Positions 12,800 to 25,376 of a DNA stretch of 64,000 bases are shown in pieces. Source of the DNA: Dryococelus australis. Lineage: Eukaryota > Arthropoda > Insecta > Phasmatodea > Phasmatidae. Numbering within the stretch: position 1 is the stretch's first letter; each line of letters begins with the position of its first letter. The stretch is taken from positions 30,252,418 through 30,316,417 of the forward strand of contig CM056999.1 in the NCBI GenBank assembly GCA_029891345.1. The letters are read 5' to 3'. The position numbers and the translations under genes are program-made. The notes beneath the pieces are model-generated. The model searched no databases, was not told the DNA's origin, and worked only from the letters and a program-made list of their open reading frames with translations.

Positions 12800-14380
12800 T
12801 AACTACTGGAAACAGTGAAAAGGGGGCTACATGTCAAATCCCTATTTATAAAAATTTTCAAATTCCCTGGTATGCGGTCAAGAAACGACATTTCTCCCCT
12901 CCAACCCACAGGGCAGAAAGCCAAACACCCCCTTCCCTTCCCTTCCCACACCCACGACTTTCAAATAACTTCAACACCTCATCCCAAGCTCTTAGACACA
13001 CCTCTCTACTAGGTTTCCTCCTTGAATAAATGAAAACCAACAGATTTCAGTAATAAATAAATAATTTATTTATCATTACAAATAAATATAAAACGAAATT
13101 AATTCTGGTTGGTTATTTAAAAAAAACATTAAAAGTTACATATCAATAAAGGCAAATATAATTTGTATGTTGCGGATTTACCAGACTTAGTATATCCATA
13201 TAAAAAAAAAAGAATTATCGGTTACGATAATCCCACTTTAAGGTTTTCTAAGGTCAGTTTTACCTTATAATAATAGTATTTGTATATTTTTTTAAATTTA
13301 TTTATGTATTCTTTTCTAAAGCTTTAAATGTAATTACTGTTTAAAAACATGAGCTATTACATTGTGTATTATTAACAACATACCCAATAATTCTGTAAAC
13401 ATTAAAATAAATTTATCTTTGCCCCTGAACTTATAAAATTCAACAAACGTTTTGCAAAGCATTTTAAGTAAATTATGTTCCCTTTTTTCTCATGGTGTAT
13501 ATTCTTATTATTATTTCGGCTAAACATGTACAGATATCTTCCGTTAATTTTCTCTTTAATTTTTAATATGGTAAAAATTATATTTTATAGGATAATTTTT
13601 GTAAAGCTTGGGGTGTGAGTGGGAAAAAGCTTGCTTCATAAGTAAGAATTTGATATACGTCTGAGTTTTCTTTCGGTATATTTTATAGTGTAATGGAAGC
13701 GCTGTCAAGTGAGTATAAATTTTGTTAATAAAAAACAAAATATATATATTGCTCAAGAGCTGTATTCAGGTAGGAAGCCATTTTCACCTTGGTATGCTCG
13801 ATGGTTAAATCGTTGACCTGAGTTGAAGACTAGTAAGGGCCTCCGAGCGACCTTGGTTGTATGCTTAGTGAAAAGCTAGACCCCTGGATAGTTTCCAGGG
13901 TATAATAAAACCAAAGTGCTTTCTGGAAGGCTTGTTGGACTCAGGTGTGCACCCTCTGTGATCTTGGTTTGTGATTGGTTGAACTGGAAAGACGTTGAAT
14001 TCAAACTTTATAGCTTGTGCATTTGCTGAAAATATGGTAGCACTGGTAGGCCTGTGCAGCTCTAAACATAACAGTTTTAACACGTCTGGAGGCATTTGCA
14101 AACACTATAGTTTACCAATTCGAAGCAAGTACAAATTATTTCTTGTGATTCACTTAGGTTAAAGCATCTATTAACTTGAGTACATCTATTTCTTGCAGCA
14201 TCATAAGTTATGTTAATTCTATTAACCAAAGATAATATTTGTTTCACAAATTTATGTACTTTTTTTGCTACAGGATGTTAAAAAATGTTTTAAAAAAATA
14301 ACTTATTTCCAAAACAAAGTCGAACTGGTTTACTCCAACATGCTAATAACAAGCTGAATTCAATTTACACTTCGATTTCT
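12800..14380. other. Non-coding AT-rich interval
   Basis: A short C-rich block (12890-12960) is followed by AT-rich DNA with A/T runs. Around 13795-13870 a stretch with ATGCTCGATGGTTAAATCG is weakly tRNA-like but has no B box. No gene is supported. Confidence 0.5.
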
Positions 14381-14394
14381 GTATCCATGAATAT

Positions 14395-15050
14395 GTGATT
14401 TCGTTCTCTTGTTGATCCATCTTTATAAAATATTGTATTACACACTACCAAATACTTCTTATACCACATTGCAATGTTTACTTCACAATGTTCTCTCATA
14501 CCAAATAATGCAATATCACTCGTATAATATCGCTGGGTGATTCGTGAGTAGAACCATCATAATCTGGTTCATACTGGTCAAACATAATTGCCCAAGACAT
14601 TAATTAAAGAGTATTTGTCTGCAGAGAAGAATGTTGAATTAGATATGTGTGTTTTACATAATTGTTTGAGCAATGGACAATTATATTCTTTTTGAATAGC
14701 TTTTACTTCTCCATTGCTCACACTTTCGAATATATGTTTTTGCTCAACTACACCTACATATATTACACAATATTATTTAAGTGTTATTTGCAAATATGTT
14801 CAATATTCTCTTACTCCATACATCCATTCTCCTATTTTAAACAATGGTTGTGTTTGATTACCCACCTATTAGTTTTCTTGTATTTGGGAGTTAGGTATTT
14901 CCAGTCGAAAGGTGCTTTGAAGCTGAATAGAGTTGTATGTTATTCCATATTAGTAATAGCTAATTCTTTAATGATAAATCTCTCTGAATTTTGAAATCCT
15001 TGTACATTGCAAAACATCTCGTCATAACAGTGGTTCGTCTCCTACTGACT
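14395..15050 (-). pseudogene. Polinton-like viral 'gene X', copy 1 (fossil)
   Basis: Read on the reverse strand just downstream of a capsid relic, this holds CFAMYKDFKI, then FIIKELAITN, FKAPFDWKYLTP and HNHCLK, then further on YNCPLLKQL, scattered over three frames with several stops. A second copy at 26.58-26.97 kb keeps the same blocks in the same order (CYAQGF, FLIKELAI, FKSP, HNLKW, CP). That agreement is what makes it a real former gene. I recall similar uncharacterised proteins beside capsid genes in arthropod Polinton-like elements, but cannot name a function. Its 3' limit near 14.4 kb is uncertain. It is clearly non-functional. Confidence 0.55.
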
Positions 15051-15067
15051 AAATTAATTATTTTCAC

Positions 15068-16010
15068 CAGCTTATCTCTGATATTATAACTTGCTAATCT
15101 ATCATCAACTATCAATGCAAACACTTGAGTATTTTCTGAAATGGGTATATTTGCAATTATTTAGATTTGTAAATCAATTATGCTATTGGTAATTGTGTCA
15201 CCTGGTTTGCTTACATCAAATACAAATAATGCTCCTCCAATTTTAAAGGTTTTGGGATCTAGTATCGGTGAACTCATTTTGTTATAATACTATTCCTAAA
15301 GCTTTGTATACATATCATAGCAAATAAAGAATTACCCATAATCAAAATTTGTATTAAAATAAACATAGGAATGAGCTTGGCTCTTTATATATAGTTTAGT
15401 ATTTTTCATATCACAATCATCGAATATTGATCGATCTGCTTTTAAATTGTTTTGTTTGTTTGTTTGAAAACATATGACAACAAATCATGGTTTCTCAGAT
15501 GAAAAACTTGAATTCACATGACACGCTACTTTTTGTGTTCGAATTAGAAAGAACTCCAGAGTCCATGGTCTGTATGCAATGTCTAAATTCTTCCCTTTTT
15601 CGATTTATTTTTAAAACTTTACACGATAGTATATGTTAATTTATATATATGGCATCAACCATTCGACACTGTTTAATTCAAATGCTACACCTTCCTTGTT
15701 ATTATGTGTATCATATACGGAGTTCAAATCCATGTAAGCAAATAGATTAATTATATCTTGTTTAGTGTTAAAAATAACATGTTTATAGTCTTCAGAAAAG
15801 CCCAAAACCATACTTAATGGTAAAATAGTGGTCTGAAGATGAGTAGGTAGCAGTAAGTTCCATTACACAAAATGAAAATCAACCAAACAAATTTCAATAG
15901 AGCCATTACATTTGCAAATTGATGCATTGTAATTTTAAGTTTTATCCCTCCCTGTGAATCTTGAGTAAAGGAAATTCGTTGCCGCAAAGTCCTGATTATT
16001 GGTTCACTTT
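15068..16010 (-). pseudogene. Polinton/adintovirus-like major capsid protein relic, copy 1
   Basis: On the reverse strand, several frames together give the C-terminal half to two-thirds of a double-jelly-roll (hexon-like) major capsid protein. In order: LSMVLGFSEDYKHVIFNTKQ (about 15830), FELNSVEWLMPYI (about 15660), FVVICFQTNKQN (about 15480), FDDCDMKNTKLYI, ICYDMYTKL, GGALFVFDVSKPGD (about 15250-15200) and a final NIPISENTQVFALIVDDRL ending near 15080. At least six frame changes or stops interrupt it. The second copy at 30.7-31.9 kb shares P-x-FV-x3-FQ-x-N, the following F-x2-C and the G-x-L-x3-D block, which supports the call from inside the window. The amino end (beyond about 16.0 kb) is lost. 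In Polintons this protein would build an icosahedral virion shell; here it is a genomic fossil. Confidence 0.72.
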
Positions 16011-16049
16011 ATTCTATCTAGTATTTTTACTCCAAATGTTGTTATTAAT

Positions 16050-18600
16050 TACAAATGTTGTGTATTAAAACAATAAGAAATCTTTAAATTACTGTATTTA
16101 CATTTGTTTTGAACTTTTTTGTCATATAAAATGTAACAAAATAATACATAAATATTTTTCTCTCTATGACTCTCATCGTAGTTTTGTGCCTATATTTCTC
16201 ATTTGGGTGCTCTGAGGAGAAATTGAATAGTGCAAAGAAATGTCAGTATTTGTGTGAAATCAATATGGTCTAAACATGCTAGAAAGACTCTAATAATGAT
16301 TTTTACTAATAAGAAAATATTGTGGAGTACCATTTCTTTTTTTAGGCATGCAAACTGTTTGAAGAATAAGTGTGTTTTTAATTCTGTGTTCATATTTCTA
16401 TGGCATCCATATTGTACTCTTTGGAGAGTCCTTTTCAAGTTGCTTCTTTGGAGATGACTTCATTCTTTATTTGTGATAAAACATGACGTATGCCATGTGC
16501 CCCCAGCCCTAAGAATGTTTGTCTGGCCATAGCCTGAACTTCCTGCAGCAGGGTTGTGCACTCTAATGGTGTAAAGTGTGCGCCCGGTCACCAGAGCAAC
16601 CAGGTACAGAGCAGATGCAAGGGCATGCTGGCACAAGTACAGCCAATGGTTGCCATGGCAATGCGAGATGATGCAGAATAATAATTAGGCCAGTTTAATG
16701 AACAGGAACATTTCAGGCCTAATTAAGAGACTTTGCTATGTTGTTAATTTAAATGTTTATCATTTGTTTTGCAGGTGTTTTATTTTGTTGTGTTTGCAAG
16801 GTAATATGTCACTATTTATTTTCATCTTCTGCATAATGTTTTCTCCGTGCAATTTCACCAGTGTTATGTAGTAGGAATTGTTTTATTTGTTTTCATTTTT
16901 TAATTTACTTTCTTTCATTAACACAAGGGTCAATAATGCAATTCATTTCAGAAAGTAGTCCATTTTCAGCACGAGGGCAAACTGCGGCGAGCCCCCGGGT
17001 TGGGTGGGAGAGTCAGTCAGCTAACAGCAAGTCATGGAGATGGAGTGCATACGGTAGGCTTTGGCGTTTCCTATGCATGCTGAGCGACCATCTACTTTTT
17101 GCAACTGGACATGTAATTACAATAGACTTCATCATCTGTAACATTTTTCTATCTCATCACCCGGTAAGCCACCTCCGATCCTCAGTAGATTAGCATCGTC
17201 CCAGGCAGCTTACTGTGCACGTAAATGTTTTAATGGTCGTACCACACTTTTTCTGCTTCACCGCATGGCCGGTTAAAATAGCAGCATGTGTTTATTGTAA
17301 AGTTCCCTCAAAGAAGGGTTCAATTGTAAACACAATAATGAAATTGTTTTTCAAGTCAGTTATTTCTTCATGACCACATAAGCATTTAAGGGGACGGGCC
17401 CTAATAATCACCGCTCAATCAGCACATAAGTTCTCATTTCCAGTGTAATCAGTTTTGTTCCGATCTGTATAGGCATGTGGGAGACCCTGACAGCTCACGT
17501 ACATGAGTATAGTGAGTAGGAAGTTTTCCCACCAACATCAACAATGGTGTATATTTGACAGATGGGCTATCGTTTAGGAAAAATATTCATCTAGAGCAAT
17601 AATCTAAAGGTGGATGACAACAATTGGGCAGCCACAGCGAGGAGATTAGTCCCAGGTCGACGGCTTGCAACCCTGAAGTTAAGAGGAGCACCATCATTTT
17701 TGATGTCGCCTAATGGTGTCTGGCACCCTGGGTATATTTATTCCTTTCTTTCACCATCTCGCTCCAGAAAAATCCCATTCCAACATTTGCTGGCATCAGC
17801 TGTGCGTTAAATGGCTTGCCCAAGTGGGGCCATTCTCCTACCGCCAAATTTTCCCACCAAAAATTATCTCCAAGATTTTATGCAAATTTCCAAAATTTTC
17901 CTAATTTTTCCTGAAATATAAGTTCTCCCTGTTTTATCTTACTCGCAATGGCATGAAGACGACAGCAGTAAGGCAACAAGAGAAACAGCAGCATTGGGAC
18001 GCCTATGAGATGCCGCACAGATGCTTGTGATGCTTGTCAACATTGTCAAGAATCAGCAGGTGATGTCACACCATGAGCGATGCCACACTACTTGGAGGGC
18101 TGTCAGCAATGAAGAAGTGATGGGGTGGAGGCTACTTCCCCCGACCCCTCAGCAGTCATCGCCACCAACTGCCAGCTGGACACCTCATGTGTGTCGTGCG
18201 TCAGCTGTGACGTCGGCTCATCAACCCTGCATGGGCAGGCCAGCTGCGAAGTCAGAGGGGAGGGCGATCAGTCTTCCCCAACCTGCACTTCCATGCCTGT
18301 AAGCTGCATCTCCCGCACATGTGTGTTTGTTGATAAACAAACCATGGCTGGCTGGATGACTAACAGTGCGCTGGCACTGTGGTGTCCTGAATGCTTATGC
18401 CCTATAGTAACTGATGAACACTTACTAAATTTCAACAGTGCCAATTGTCAATGCCGTCGTAAGACCAGTCCGACAGAAAACATCCTGCCAGTGACAACTG
18501 TTTAACAAAAGACAGTTGCAGTGAAACAGTGCAGGGCAGTACAATTTTTGTAACTCAGGTAAAGTCTAAACACGAACATTTTCCAAATTACAATTTTCCA
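16050..18600. other. Non-coding interval
   Basis: 16.05-16.45 kb is AT-rich. 16.49-16.64 kb is GC-richer and carries two X-box-like sites (listed separately). 16.9-17.9 kb and 18.0-18.5 kb have moderate GC and short open frames on the forward strand with a few Cys codons, but I recognise no domain. The 18.0-18.6 kb part may be the untranslated leader of the Gypsy element that follows. Confidence 0.4.
16587..16662. promoter_or_regulatory. Pair of RFX X-box-like sites
   Basis: GTCACCAGAGCAAC (16587-16600) fits the RFX consensus GTNRCC-N(0-3)-RGYAAC exactly with a two-base spacer. GTTGCCATGGCAAT (16649-16662) fits with one mismatch in the last base. They are 62 bases apart in a GC-rich pocket. 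RFX factors control ciliary genes in animals. No ciliary exon is recognisable nearby, so function is unproven. Confidence 0.4.
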
Positions 18601-18636
18601 AAATGCTGTGACAGTTTGTGTAATGGATAAGGTACA

Positions 18637-19860
18637 ATGATACTTCATTGTGTACAGTATGATTTGAAATATCACAAAGAATGCCTCAGTATCACAGAAC
18701 AGAATTCAGTTGCAGGACTCACACATAACCCAATAATCATGCCGCATGTGTACCGACGACCCGCGCCATTTTTCCTGCCATTACCACACATTTCCCCTAC
18801 ATCTATCTACCCAACAATAGTGCCAAACTATCAACCCACTTTACCAAATTTTTTGTACGTAACAATGATGCTACAAACAGCAGGTATGGAAAATGCAGTC
18901 AGAAGTGGAACCACTGAGCCCACCAACTCTCACATCTGCCAGGACCATTCGCAGCGAAGACACCCTCAAAGTTTAGAATGTTGCCCACGTGTGTGGGTAC
19001 CGCAACAAAAGATCCGGCAGCCTTTGTGGAAGACTGAGATTCCTGTCTCACAAGATATGGCCTCAGCCGTGATGATTGGGCCAGCTGCGTTGGAGCATAA
19101 CTCTCCGGAGACATGTGCTCTTGGTGGCTCTCACTCAATCATTACGGAATTCGGTGCATTCCACTGCAGGTTTCGAGGAGTTTTACATCTGTACAGGTCC
19201 AGAGAAGGTTGACTCTGGAAAGCCAACAATTAGGTGAGTCTTTAACAGCTTTCATAACACATAAAAATCAACTTGTCAAATGCTCCCATCCGAATTTGCC
19301 GGAACGTGAAATTTTAGAAGTAATTTCAGAAACTGCTCGGCCAGAGTTCAGAGCAGCTTTAATTCCTTTGTTGAATGGGCACTTTAAGACCTAATGCATG
19401 CCACAATTATTCTAGAGAGAATGCATGAAACATCCCACCAGGATGCAAATGGAGCAAAATGGCATCATTAGCCAAAAAAACAAAAGTATAAACTAACCTA
19501 ACTCTGGCATATCATGTAACTTTCAACCACATTCTAGTAGTCATATTACACCAATGCATGGTAAACAGTACAATAATAAACAGCATGGAAAGTGGCATGG
19601 GGAACATGTGCATGGAAGTATGTACAAACAAGAACAGAGGAGGAGCGGAGCAACAGGGACGAGTGGCCAGAGACCACCATATCGAGGTGGACCAGTCAAT
19701 AGTAATCAGCAACAGCAAGGATGCAATCCAGATTATCCACCCCATTATCCATGCATGTATTGTCCAACACTGCAGTATCATTGGCTATCAATGCCCAAAC
19801 AATCCACACATGAAAGAAATCAGGGAAGCAACAGCACGTAAACAGCAGGTAAATGGGTTG
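18637..19860 (+). pseudogene. Gypsy-type gag region (broken)
   Basis: Forward-strand frames between 18637 and 19395 shift several times. The best stretch (19215-19394) reads like a retrotransposon Gag capsid helix bundle: QQLGESLTAFITHKNQLVKC followed by REILEVISETARPEFRAAL. Further on, at about 19755-19805, Cys-x2-Cys followed by His and another Cys in overlapping frames resembles a decayed zinc knuckle, preceded by a Gln/Gly/Arg-rich linker. Position directly before a protease and reverse transcriptase supports gag. Stops and frameshifts make it inactive. Confidence 0.6.
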
Positions 19861-19980
19861 TAGGAGTGAAATGGCCAGACACTTCCGACACCCTATCTGC
19901 AAAAATTCGGATCACGAAATGCAAAATTAACTCCACAGCAAGCACTCAGGCAAAATATTAGCAGCAGTCACATACCATTC

Positions 19981-20253
19981 ATGCATATCCTATTTTCCAA
20001 TAACAGTCAGTTGTGCCATGCGTTAATTGATACTGCAGCTTCGCACAACTTCATACGACCGCACTTTGTATGCAAGCAGGACGTGATGCCTACAGACCAT
20101 GTAATTCGGTTGGCTACAAACCAGCATTGTAGTACGGCCATAGGACAGGCTGTAGTGACAGTTCAAGTATGCGACATCGAGACAACCACGACTGTTATTG
20201 TTATGCCAGAAATATGTGAGGAAGCTATTTTGGGGATACCTTGGTTAACCTAA
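19981..20253 (+). pseudogene. Gypsy-type retropepsin fragment
   Basis: A 90-codon open frame contains ALIDTAASHNFI, matching the retroviral-type aspartic protease active site (D-T-G/A-A/S) with Ala where Gly is usual. It is followed by a hydrophobic flap region and ends with AILGIPWL, matching the conserved ILG(x)3-L near the end of Ty3/Gypsy proteases. The frame ends at a TAA just before a linker leading to the reverse transcriptase. In a live element it would cut the Gag-Pol polyprotein. Confidence 0.75.
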
Positions 20254-20519
20254 TAGCACACAATAGTGAAACCAGCTGCGAGAAGGATACATTTTAGTGC
20301 GAAATAAGGATGCATGGTGTACAATTTGGTTCGCTGGCTGACAGGTAGTCTATCTGAGGGCAAGTAAGGGGTTTTCGACAACCAGGCCCCGTGCGAGTAC
20401 CAGGCCACATTTCAGCTTGTACTTGATGAGCGACATGATGCATTCGTAGGGAGTGACACACTGTATCATACAACCATAGCAGAACATGCAATATCACTTG
20501 TAGACGAAAATCCAGTTTA

Positions 20520-21225
20520 CTCTAGCCTGCAAGGCTACTTACCACACCAAACGTGTATGATCAAAAAACAGATACAGGAAATGCTTTATGATGGCGTGAT
20601 AGAGCTAATGGACAACCCATTCATTTCCACAATTACATTAGCTCCAAAGAGGACGGAACATGGCAGTTTTGTGTGGATTTTCGACTTCTGAATCAAGTCA
20701 CGTGTAGTTCACCACCACCATATATAAGTGTGAAGGACGTGCTGAGTACACTAGGGATAGCAAAAGTTTGGACGTCCCTGAATTTAAAGAGCGGTTACTG
20801 ACAGGTGCCGGGGAAATTCGAGGACAGGCCGTATTTATGGCTCTGACGGCCGGCATTTTCAGTTTTGTGCAATGCAGTTTGGATTAAAATGCGCAACTGC
20901 GACATTCCATGTAATGAAGGTACATGTGCTGGGTGGCATTATTGGTGAGTACTCACTGGCATATCACGATGACAATATTATTCGGTCAGACAGCTGGGAG
21001 GAACACATACATCACTTAGCAGTAGTCCTGCAAAGGCTTGCGATAAATGGCATAACGTGCTCAATTGAAAAATGTCATGTGGGGAAAACGAGCATCGATT
21101 TTCTGGGCCACATAGTCGATCAGGAGGGAAAACGGCCGAATCCGAAACAATTAAGGCTAATCGAAAGCTATCTACAGCCGAAAACCCGCAAGCAGCTGAG
21201 AAAGTTTTTTCGGATTGATTAACTG
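20520..21225 (+). pseudogene. Gypsy-type reverse transcriptase fragment
   Basis: Fragments in three frames give the RT fingers and palm: IQEMLYDGVIELMDNPF (about 20570), FCVDFRLLNQV (about 20668), SLNLKSGY (about 20780), then the open stretch 20872-21222 with MQFGLKCATATF, the active-site block AYHDDNII (the Y-x-D-D box) and FLGHIVDQEGKRPNPKQL. At least four frameshifts or stops are needed to pass through, so no polymerase can be made. Order of domains (protease, RT, RNase H) is that of Ty3/Gypsy. Confidence 0.85.
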
Positions 21226-21316
21226 GCTATTGGAACATATTCTGAGGTTCGCAACAATCATCGTGGCCTTGGCGGGACTTTTGTCACTACAAAAGAGGTT
21301 TCAATGAACTAGCGAG

Positions 21317-21793
21317 ATGGAAAAGGCATTCACGGAAATTAAGCAGGCATTCAGGTCGTGTCCGACGTTAGCATGTTACGACACTAGCAAGAATTTGTAC
21401 TTTCAAACTGATGCCAGCCAGGACGGAGTCGGTGCAGTGTTGTAACAGGTCGGCGACAGTGGGGAGAAACACGTAATCGACTTTGCAAGCGTGAAACTAG
21501 GACCAGCGGAAATATGTTACGATGTGAATGAGAGGGAATGCTTGGCAGTGATATGGGCAGTTAAGAAATATCGCGCACGCCTCGAATACCGACGATTCAC
21601 ACTGAAAACTGACAATCTGTGTCTAGTATGGTTACACAGCATGTGTGAGGCTCAGGGTAAGTTAACGCGATGGGCGTTTCATTTACAGGCATATGATTTC
21701 ACAGTAGAGCATGTGCCCGGGAAACAGAAAGGGGAGGAGTGTTGTGCCGTATTGGAATGCCTCCTTAATTTCCATGCGACACTTAATTTTTAA
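21317..21793 (+). pseudogene. Gypsy-type RNase H fragment; element ends here
   Basis: Starting near 21317 (MEKAFTEIKQAF) the frame runs into FQTDASQDGVGAVL, a TAA, then reopens at 21491 as an RNase H domain with NERECLAVIWAVKKYR, TLKTDNLCLVWL and VEHVPGKQKG. The catalytic-type D (TDAS), E (ERE) and D (TDN) are visible. After 21793 the sequence becomes AT-rich and no integrase or chromodomain is seen, so the element is 3'-truncated or interrupted. No flanking LTR pair was recognised. Confidence 0.82.
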
Positions 21794-21799
21794 ATATAT

Positions 21800-24440
21800 G
21801 AAAATAATTTTTTTATACGGCACTGAGAATTTTACAATATATCCTTGTGAGTTGATGTAAGCTACTATTGAATTTTATTTGTTGTCACTGACTTGAGCCA
21901 ATTTTAAGATATTTGTAAATTTAAAATTTTAACATTTTTATTAGTTATTGAGATGGTCCTTATAATTAACTTCATTTTTATCGGTTTTTGAGTATAATTC
22001 TTTTTTTCAGTCGTAAGTATGATTGGGATTTTAATTAGTATTGTCTCGTGAATATGATTATTTTGATTATTGTCATAATTAACTGCTTTATTCCTATTTT
22101 GAATTTTCTGAATTATGTAATTTACATTTAAAATCAATTGTACAGTAATTCATAAAATTGTTTTCAATTTGAAGTATTTGAGAATTATTTAATTAATTTA
22201 TGTTGATTCCTGTTTTCATGTTGGTAATGTATTTTTCTACACTTGGTTTATTTGGCAGTATAAGTTATTTATTATCTATGGGCCGGAATAAATATGTATT
22301 CAATATTATTTTCCCTCAGTTATATTTCCCCTGTGATTTCAATTGTACTCAGTTTTGGTACTCTGAATGAGTCTTCATGAAGCTCGCTAAAGTTTTCCAG
22401 GCAGCTTCACGTTCCCGGTATGACCGGATGTAAGCTGCATCATTCGCAAATTCTTTTGTCGCGACAGCCATCGTTATCCCCTTCCATGCTTCATATTGGC
22501 GTGGCTGTGTTCTCAAAGTACATGGGTGATCAAGCATCCAGTGCGTGACTGTGCATAAAAAAAGTCTTTCGTTCACATGCTCACTTGCAAGTCTTGCAGA
22601 CCTTTCTCATGTTAAAGTCTGTTTTGGACAGTCCGCGACATCTAGAGGCGGTCCCGAGACTATCTGTACCTGGGTTTGCCGCAGTGGCGTCCCCTGGTGG
22701 TCATCTTTGGAACAGACACTTTGTTCCTAGGCTCGTTGCCGTCAGCATCCTTCTGGATATTGTAATAATTTTCGTCTCTACCCTCATGGTGAGTACTTCT
22801 TCAATTTGTTTTGACTCGTTCGTGCCCCTTATTAATTCATTACTCGCTATTTTCATACAATTGTATTGTATGTTATAGTGAGGTTTCCCCTGGTTTCAAC
22901 TTTCTACCTGTGTGATGTCCTTGAGGTTTCCTGTTTATCTCGTGTGTTTCGTCTTGTATCCAAGTCTCTTCATGATCAAGTATACACTACTTTTCTTGGA
23001 TATTTAAAATTTCGCCTTCTACAGCATTCAAGTGATGTTCGTTCTACTACTTTGGATAGTTAAGTGGACTAACCATTGGAATTAATTAATTTTTCTATTT
23101 CAAGCACAAGTAATTACATACTATGTAGTTACCACTTTATCAGTGTGGTTTAATATATTTATATATCATTTAAGTTTAGCATTTTTATGATGCTGTTAAG
23201 TTTATTTATATTACCCCTATATTCAAGAAGCTTAAGTCCATTATGTTCTCAGAATTAAGTTTTATAACTTTTTAAATTGCAATATTATACCTTCATATTG
23301 ATGCAAATATTTTTATGTACTCTATCATCAAATTTTTGGTATTTAATACTCATCTTAGTACTTGTTGATTTATTTATGCACACCAGGGTGCTAATTTGTT
23401 TCGTTGTTTATATATGTTTTATATTGATCACAAAAGAAAATAATAAATTTTAAAAAGGAGATTATTTAAGCACAACAAAATCTAATTAATTTTATTTAGT
23501 ATACTGGCATATTCCCTCTGGGCCTTTAATTATTACTTATCTATTATCTACAGTGTTATTAACCTGTTGTAATTAATTATTTTATTTTGTGACATGTGCG
23601 ACCACTCAGCATCAGTAATTAATTGTTTGTTTACATCGCTTCTAGATGTTTTTGGCACTTCTTTGGTTATTATTATTAACTTTCAGTTCTTGAGTTTGTT
23701 AATGATTTGAAACCACATTCCAGGTATTATTGTCGTGGTGGTTTTATTTTTATTTTCTGTACTAAGGACTTAATACAGTTGCATTTTGGAGAAGTGGTTT
23801 GTTTACTTTCTGAGCAAGGCCGCACAGTCGTCACAATAGTCTGTTTGTTATCTGAATCTTTTCTTTACAAGACTCTTTCTTATTAATGCAACATACTTTT
23901 AATAGAAATTTTAAGAATATATATATATATATCTCAAAGACAAATTAAATATGTTTCCCTCTCTGCAGAGAAACATTTTTCATAGCAAAAGAAGTACACT
24001 TTTAATAAGGAATGGGTAAATAAATTTTAAGAAATGGATTCATTTTACATAATATTTATTTACAAAAATATATACAAACACAAGGTGATCCAAATTCATG
24101 TACAACATTTTATCACTAAAGAAGCATATTTAAGCAAGTAGAAAAGTTTTGCTCCAAAACAGGCTCAACTTACACATACTTATTACCAGAGAGTCAAGTA
24201 AAAGACGTCCCAAAACACTAGCAAGTAGAAATTACTCCAAACCTTACCATGCTAAACAATCACAAGTGAATTCACAATATAATCACATTTCTTAACATTA
24301 CCATATACAGCACGTTACACAAATTCTTTCAAAAATACAGGTAGATCAAAAACTTTATGTACAACAATTACACCTTGCTCTAAAACAACTACAGGATAAC
24401 ACAAAACATTTTAACACTATCAACTACAGCATTTTTCTTT
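21800..24440. other. Non-coding; possible untranslated exon at 22.4-22.8 kb
   Basis: Mostly very AT-rich. A GC-richer island (22360-22790) has a forward splice-donor-like CTCATGGTGAGTACTT at 22783 and a reverse-strand open frame (22349-22576) with charged residues but no domain I can name. A (TA)n tract lies at 23914-23931. From 23.9 to 24.44 kb the sequence is A-rich with nothing recognisable. Confidence 0.4.
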
Positions 24441-24465
24441 AAAACCAATTACTTTGTTATAAACT

Positions 24466-25050
24466 GTTAGCAACTTCCAGGAACAAACTTCTAATGTATT
24501 TGCTTAAAATTTGAACGAGATCCCCTTCTTGACCTCTACTTTCAAGGAGTGAGCATTTCTTACACCCTGGTTTTAATCTGTCTATTTGCACACTAATGTC
24601 TTTACAAGTAGAGGCATTGAAAGCAACGTTTTCGACCAAATCAGGATAGGATTCAACATAATGAGAATATACATCTTCAATACTAGATGGAAGAGGCGTG
24701 TTTGCAGTCATATGAAACACTGGGCATTTCATATTGTCATAGCACTCTATTAGTTCATGGCTCTTGTCGTCTCCTAGAGGAAAGTAAATTACTTTAAAAT
24801 GAAAAATATTATCACAGGTTTCTGTAAATTCTTGCAAAATTGCCTGGCACCATAGGGCATAAGTTTTTTGGACTTCCCTTGTTTGATGTTAACATAATGA
24901 TTTTCAGGATGGAAATATGTCGTATTACTACTATGACATCCAACACTCGACTGAGAAGATTTAGCCAGGAACAATGCATGTATATTAATTCTCTGAATTA
25001 GAAATTTCAAATATGTTTTCGGGTTAAATTTTATTTTTGCTAATTTCATT
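24466..25050 (-). pseudogene. Unrecognised coding relic, C-terminal part
   Basis: Reverse strand 24837-24460 is open for 126 codons and reads like real protein: FHFKVIYFPLGDDKSHELIE, CPVFHMTANTPLPSSIEDVY, then IDRLKPGCKKCSLLES and a hydrophobic finish before a TAA. Immediately upstream (25049-24840) another frame is open for 86 codons; an overlapping frame (YALWCQAILQEF) links more naturally to the first. I know of no family match. It lies downstream of the viral gene X copy 2 on the same strand and could be another gene of that element or an unrelated host exon. Confidence 0.4.
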
Positions 25051-25052
25051 GC

Positions 25053-25376
25053 TCAATGTACGTAACATATTGATGAATCACACCCAGTATGATACATGTA
25101 ACCAAACTTGTCTTTCCTATAATGATATAAAATATGAATATTATTATCACATTCTTCGAAATACTGATAAGGCAAAACAGTGTCTGTATTATAAACAATA
25201 TGTTTCAAACATTTTTCTTCCTCGCAATATGAAGTTACAAAGCATTCGTCCTTAAGTTTACACTTATGATCTGTTACATGAGGTCTGTACTGGTTTACAA
25301 GACATTCAGAACTGTTACAAATAGTTACAGTAGAATTATAAGTATTTGGTTTACTACATGCTGTAAAAGCTTGAGA
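25053..25376 (-). pseudogene. Unrecognised Cys-rich coding relic
   Basis: A reverse-strand frame without an ATG stays open for about 107 codons from about 25376 to a TGA at 25053-25055. It has around twelve Cys, including CNSSECLVNQY, HKCKLKDECFVTSYCEEEKC and YMYHTGCDSSICYVH, and many Tyr and His. Spaced cysteines suggest a secreted or envelope-type extracellular domain or a metal-binding fold; I cannot place it in a family. It is continuous in strand and order with the reading described for 24466-25050 and 25692-25937. Confidence 0.35.

Noticed and set aside
22349-22576. Reverse 75-codon frame considered as a MADF/SANT-type DNA-binding domain
   Set aside because: Trp spacing does not fit either family and neighbouring sequence gives no support.
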